NCBI GenBank assembly: GCA_000469685.2
Contig: LS997563.1
Location: forward strand, 26,834,897 to 26,898,896
DNA length: 64,000 bases
Reading direction: 5' to 3'
DNA from: Haemonchus contortus
Lineage: Eukaryota > Nematoda > Chromadorea > Rhabditida > Trichostrongylidae
The notes below the pieces were generated by a model. That model saw only the letters and a program-made list of their open reading frames with translations, had not been told where the DNA came from and ran no database searches. Positions 62,030 to 64,000 of the stretch are shown here, in pieces (positions within the stretch are counted from its first letter, which is position 1; every line of letters begins with the position of its first letter). A program made the translations under genes and the position numbers.

Positions 62030-64000
62030 CTGAAATGCACATAGATTGGCTTAACTGAAGGGGCGTGGCGGACGGAGCCAGTCCAGATAGAGCCTCCACC
62101 ACATTTGAGTGACGGTTGAAGGCCAGAGACTCCATCTCTAGCAACAGCAGTGTGCCTCTATCTGCTCTATATTGCTTAATTGCCTAATGACATGCTTTTG
62201 CGACAAGTACATAATCGATTACATGCATGTCGGAACGAAAGTTATCCGCATGGTGCAACATGGGTGGCTGGGGGAATCGCTCATGCGTAAAGGACATCAC
62301 CTGTAGTCGACAATTCCCAGAAAGGAGTCTGGTAGAGAGTCTCTCGGGAAGGAACGAGAAGCAGTGAGTGTGGTCTAGTAGGCGGTCGATTATGACGAAG
62401 CGCCAGCCGACTCTATGGATTAACTCTGGCGCGATAAAGGAACGAGATCATCGTCAGTGGCGCTGACGCTGAATGGAACAAGAGGATCAGGGGCGGACCA
62501 CCAAGTGATGCAAGGAATTCAAACGAAATCCTGTTGAGCTGGACCAATTCAATACACTGAGGAAGTAGAGCCGACCCAAATAATGTGATGAGTTGGGAGA
62601 TAACGCCACTTCCCCCTCCCCACGCTGACTCTGAAGAGCACAGCGGAACTTACGCGAACTGAAGCCATCCAGCAGTGGTAATTAATGAAATATAAAAACT
62701 AGTTTTAATTTTTAATTAGTTAGGCTTCATAATGGAAAGCGATGTGTTTGCAGTATTATATCTAAAAGTAGGTTGTCTTTTTTTCTGCCAAATAATATCA
62801 ATGAAAAGGATGGTACAAAGAAGGGGGAGGGGTTCAACTTCCTAGCTGTACAATCCTGCTGTTGACGCCCAGAGGGTCTGCGAAGGAACGGAAATTGCAC
62901 GAATCGCTGAGTTAGAAGGGAAGTGACCAGTAGTGCGAAAGGACGGCCGGCGTCCGATTAATAACAAGAAATTTTGAGCACACTCCAGAGCTCTTCAGCA
63001 CTGAGAGCACTCAATGCAGTTGGCAACGAAGGCGCAGCCGGTCTGGCCTCAATTTGAGACCAAAAATGGGTGAGCATTACGAAAACCGATGTTGTCATAT
63101 GGTTGGAATAAGGTCATAAGCGACAGGCAAGACCGCTCCGCAATTGACCATCAAGTCAAGCACAAAAAGCTTTAGTTCACTAGCATTGAACAAGGATATG
63201 GGCCCAATCAAACGTCCACATAGGCACGTCAGAACATTCGAGAATGGCTTGCTTCTTTTCGTAGCTTAAAATTGCATGAGGGCTGCTGTGCTGTCACCTC
63301 AAGAAGACGAGATTCCTCAGAGCCCAGAGAAAACATGGTAGCTCCCATGGAGGCCTTTTTGGGGGCAAACATGCGAGTGCAGCGATCCTGCCTGCGACAA
63401 AGTTGGGTGATGTTCGACTTTGGGGAATAAATAAATATATGGTGCGGTATCGCCATCACAACACCTACCCTCACCACATTTTTTTATGCTAATGCCGAAG
63501 CGTAGGTAGGAAACAGATGAACAACCAATCGAATGAAAGAAAAAACGGAATTTGGTCCCATCAGCTTACCAATATCTGATAGTTAGCCATCAATGACCTA
63601 ATGAGAATAGTGTTTCAGGTGGATCCGTTATTCATCAATTCTTCAAAAGAGCTTGTAAACGGGAAAAGAGTAGTTCTCAGAGTTAAGTGGAAATGGAAGG
63701 GGTTGCGACCGAAGGCGATCACCTTTCGACTACAGATGATGTAGCCTATGTGCAGTGGCTGCAGACATCTCACGCTTCACTGACATCCTCTAAGGAAATG
63801 CGTCTGTGACCGAAAAAAAGCGACCCGACCTCAGACCAAGGATGGAATCGTCATCTGAGTGTGGCCGAAACGTGATCAAAAAGCTGGAGGAGCTGGAGAA
63901 AATCCTTTGTTTGTTGGTGCGGTGAGAAGACGTTCGCTATGTTTGCCAAGTTTATCTGAGAAGATGAAGAACACAAAAAAACGAAAGGTAAAGGGCATGC
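62030..64000. other. unc-53: Upstream intron of unc-53 and right edge of window
   Basis: The exon 62029-61952 enters in a phase requiring two upstream bases, so unc-53 continues to the right. I found no further recognisable UNC-53 exon before 64000 (the conserved SSGYTSDAGV segment, expected next, was not seen). The frame at 63229-63477 (-) is not convincing. Confidence 0.45.

Noticed and set aside
1..64000. CRISPR array, prokaryotic operon or integrated virus
   Set aside because: No spaced direct repeats, no ribosome-binding-site-led gene clusters and no viral structural or replication genes were seen; intron-rich genes and LTR, LINE and DNA transposon relics explain the content.

Overview
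The window is nuclear DNA from a nematode, most likely a clade V (strongylid-type) roundworm related to Caenorhabditis. The grounds are many short coding exons with TTTCAG-type acceptors, introns that are often large, a protein matching C. elegans UNC-53 closely along its length, and nematode-style repeats. There is no bacterial, viral or organellar architecture. Species identity is inference.

Three real genes are supported. (1) A complete 12-exon minus-strand gene (7209 to 4495) encodes a 512-residue SLC22/organic-cation-transporter-type MFS protein; all splice phases close into one frame. (2) The last two exons of a plus-strand PP2C-family Ser/Thr phosphatase (8273-8366 and 22572-22685) are joined across a 14.2-kb intron; its 5' exons are not visible, so either they lie left of the window, with the transporter nested antisense in an intron, or the copy is broken. 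(3) Most of the unc-53/neuron navigator (NAV) gene runs on the minus strand from 62029 to the stop at 38668. Twenty consecutive exons (52744 to 38668) give an uninterrupted 883-codon frame: serine-rich region, coiled coils, NAV core and C-terminal AAA-type ATPase with Walker A and B. One further 5' exon (61952-62029) is recognisable, and the CH-domain end lies beyond the window.

Between the phosphatase (ends 22685) and unc-53 lies a repeat-rich interval with no convincing gene: a Tc1-type MITE next to a truncated SINE, an (AACAT)n array, a SINE with target duplications, a CR1/Jockey-like LINE tail, a Ty3/gypsy 3' end with its LTR, two palindromic foldback elements, a second Ty3/gypsy relic interrupted by a 1263-bp mariner with intact inverted repeats, and an RTE LINE relic. 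A tRNA-derived SINE of about 300 bp recurs through the window, including inside unc-53 introns.

The most interesting items are an optional 21-nt in-frame microexon in unc-53, a probable GC-AG (or alternative 38-nt) intron in the same gene, the nested transposon stack at 30-37 kb, the foldback family with 3-bp duplications, and the large phosphatase intron. I did not find a clearly undescribed biological system; the remaining space looks like ordinary nematode intron and intergenic sequence.
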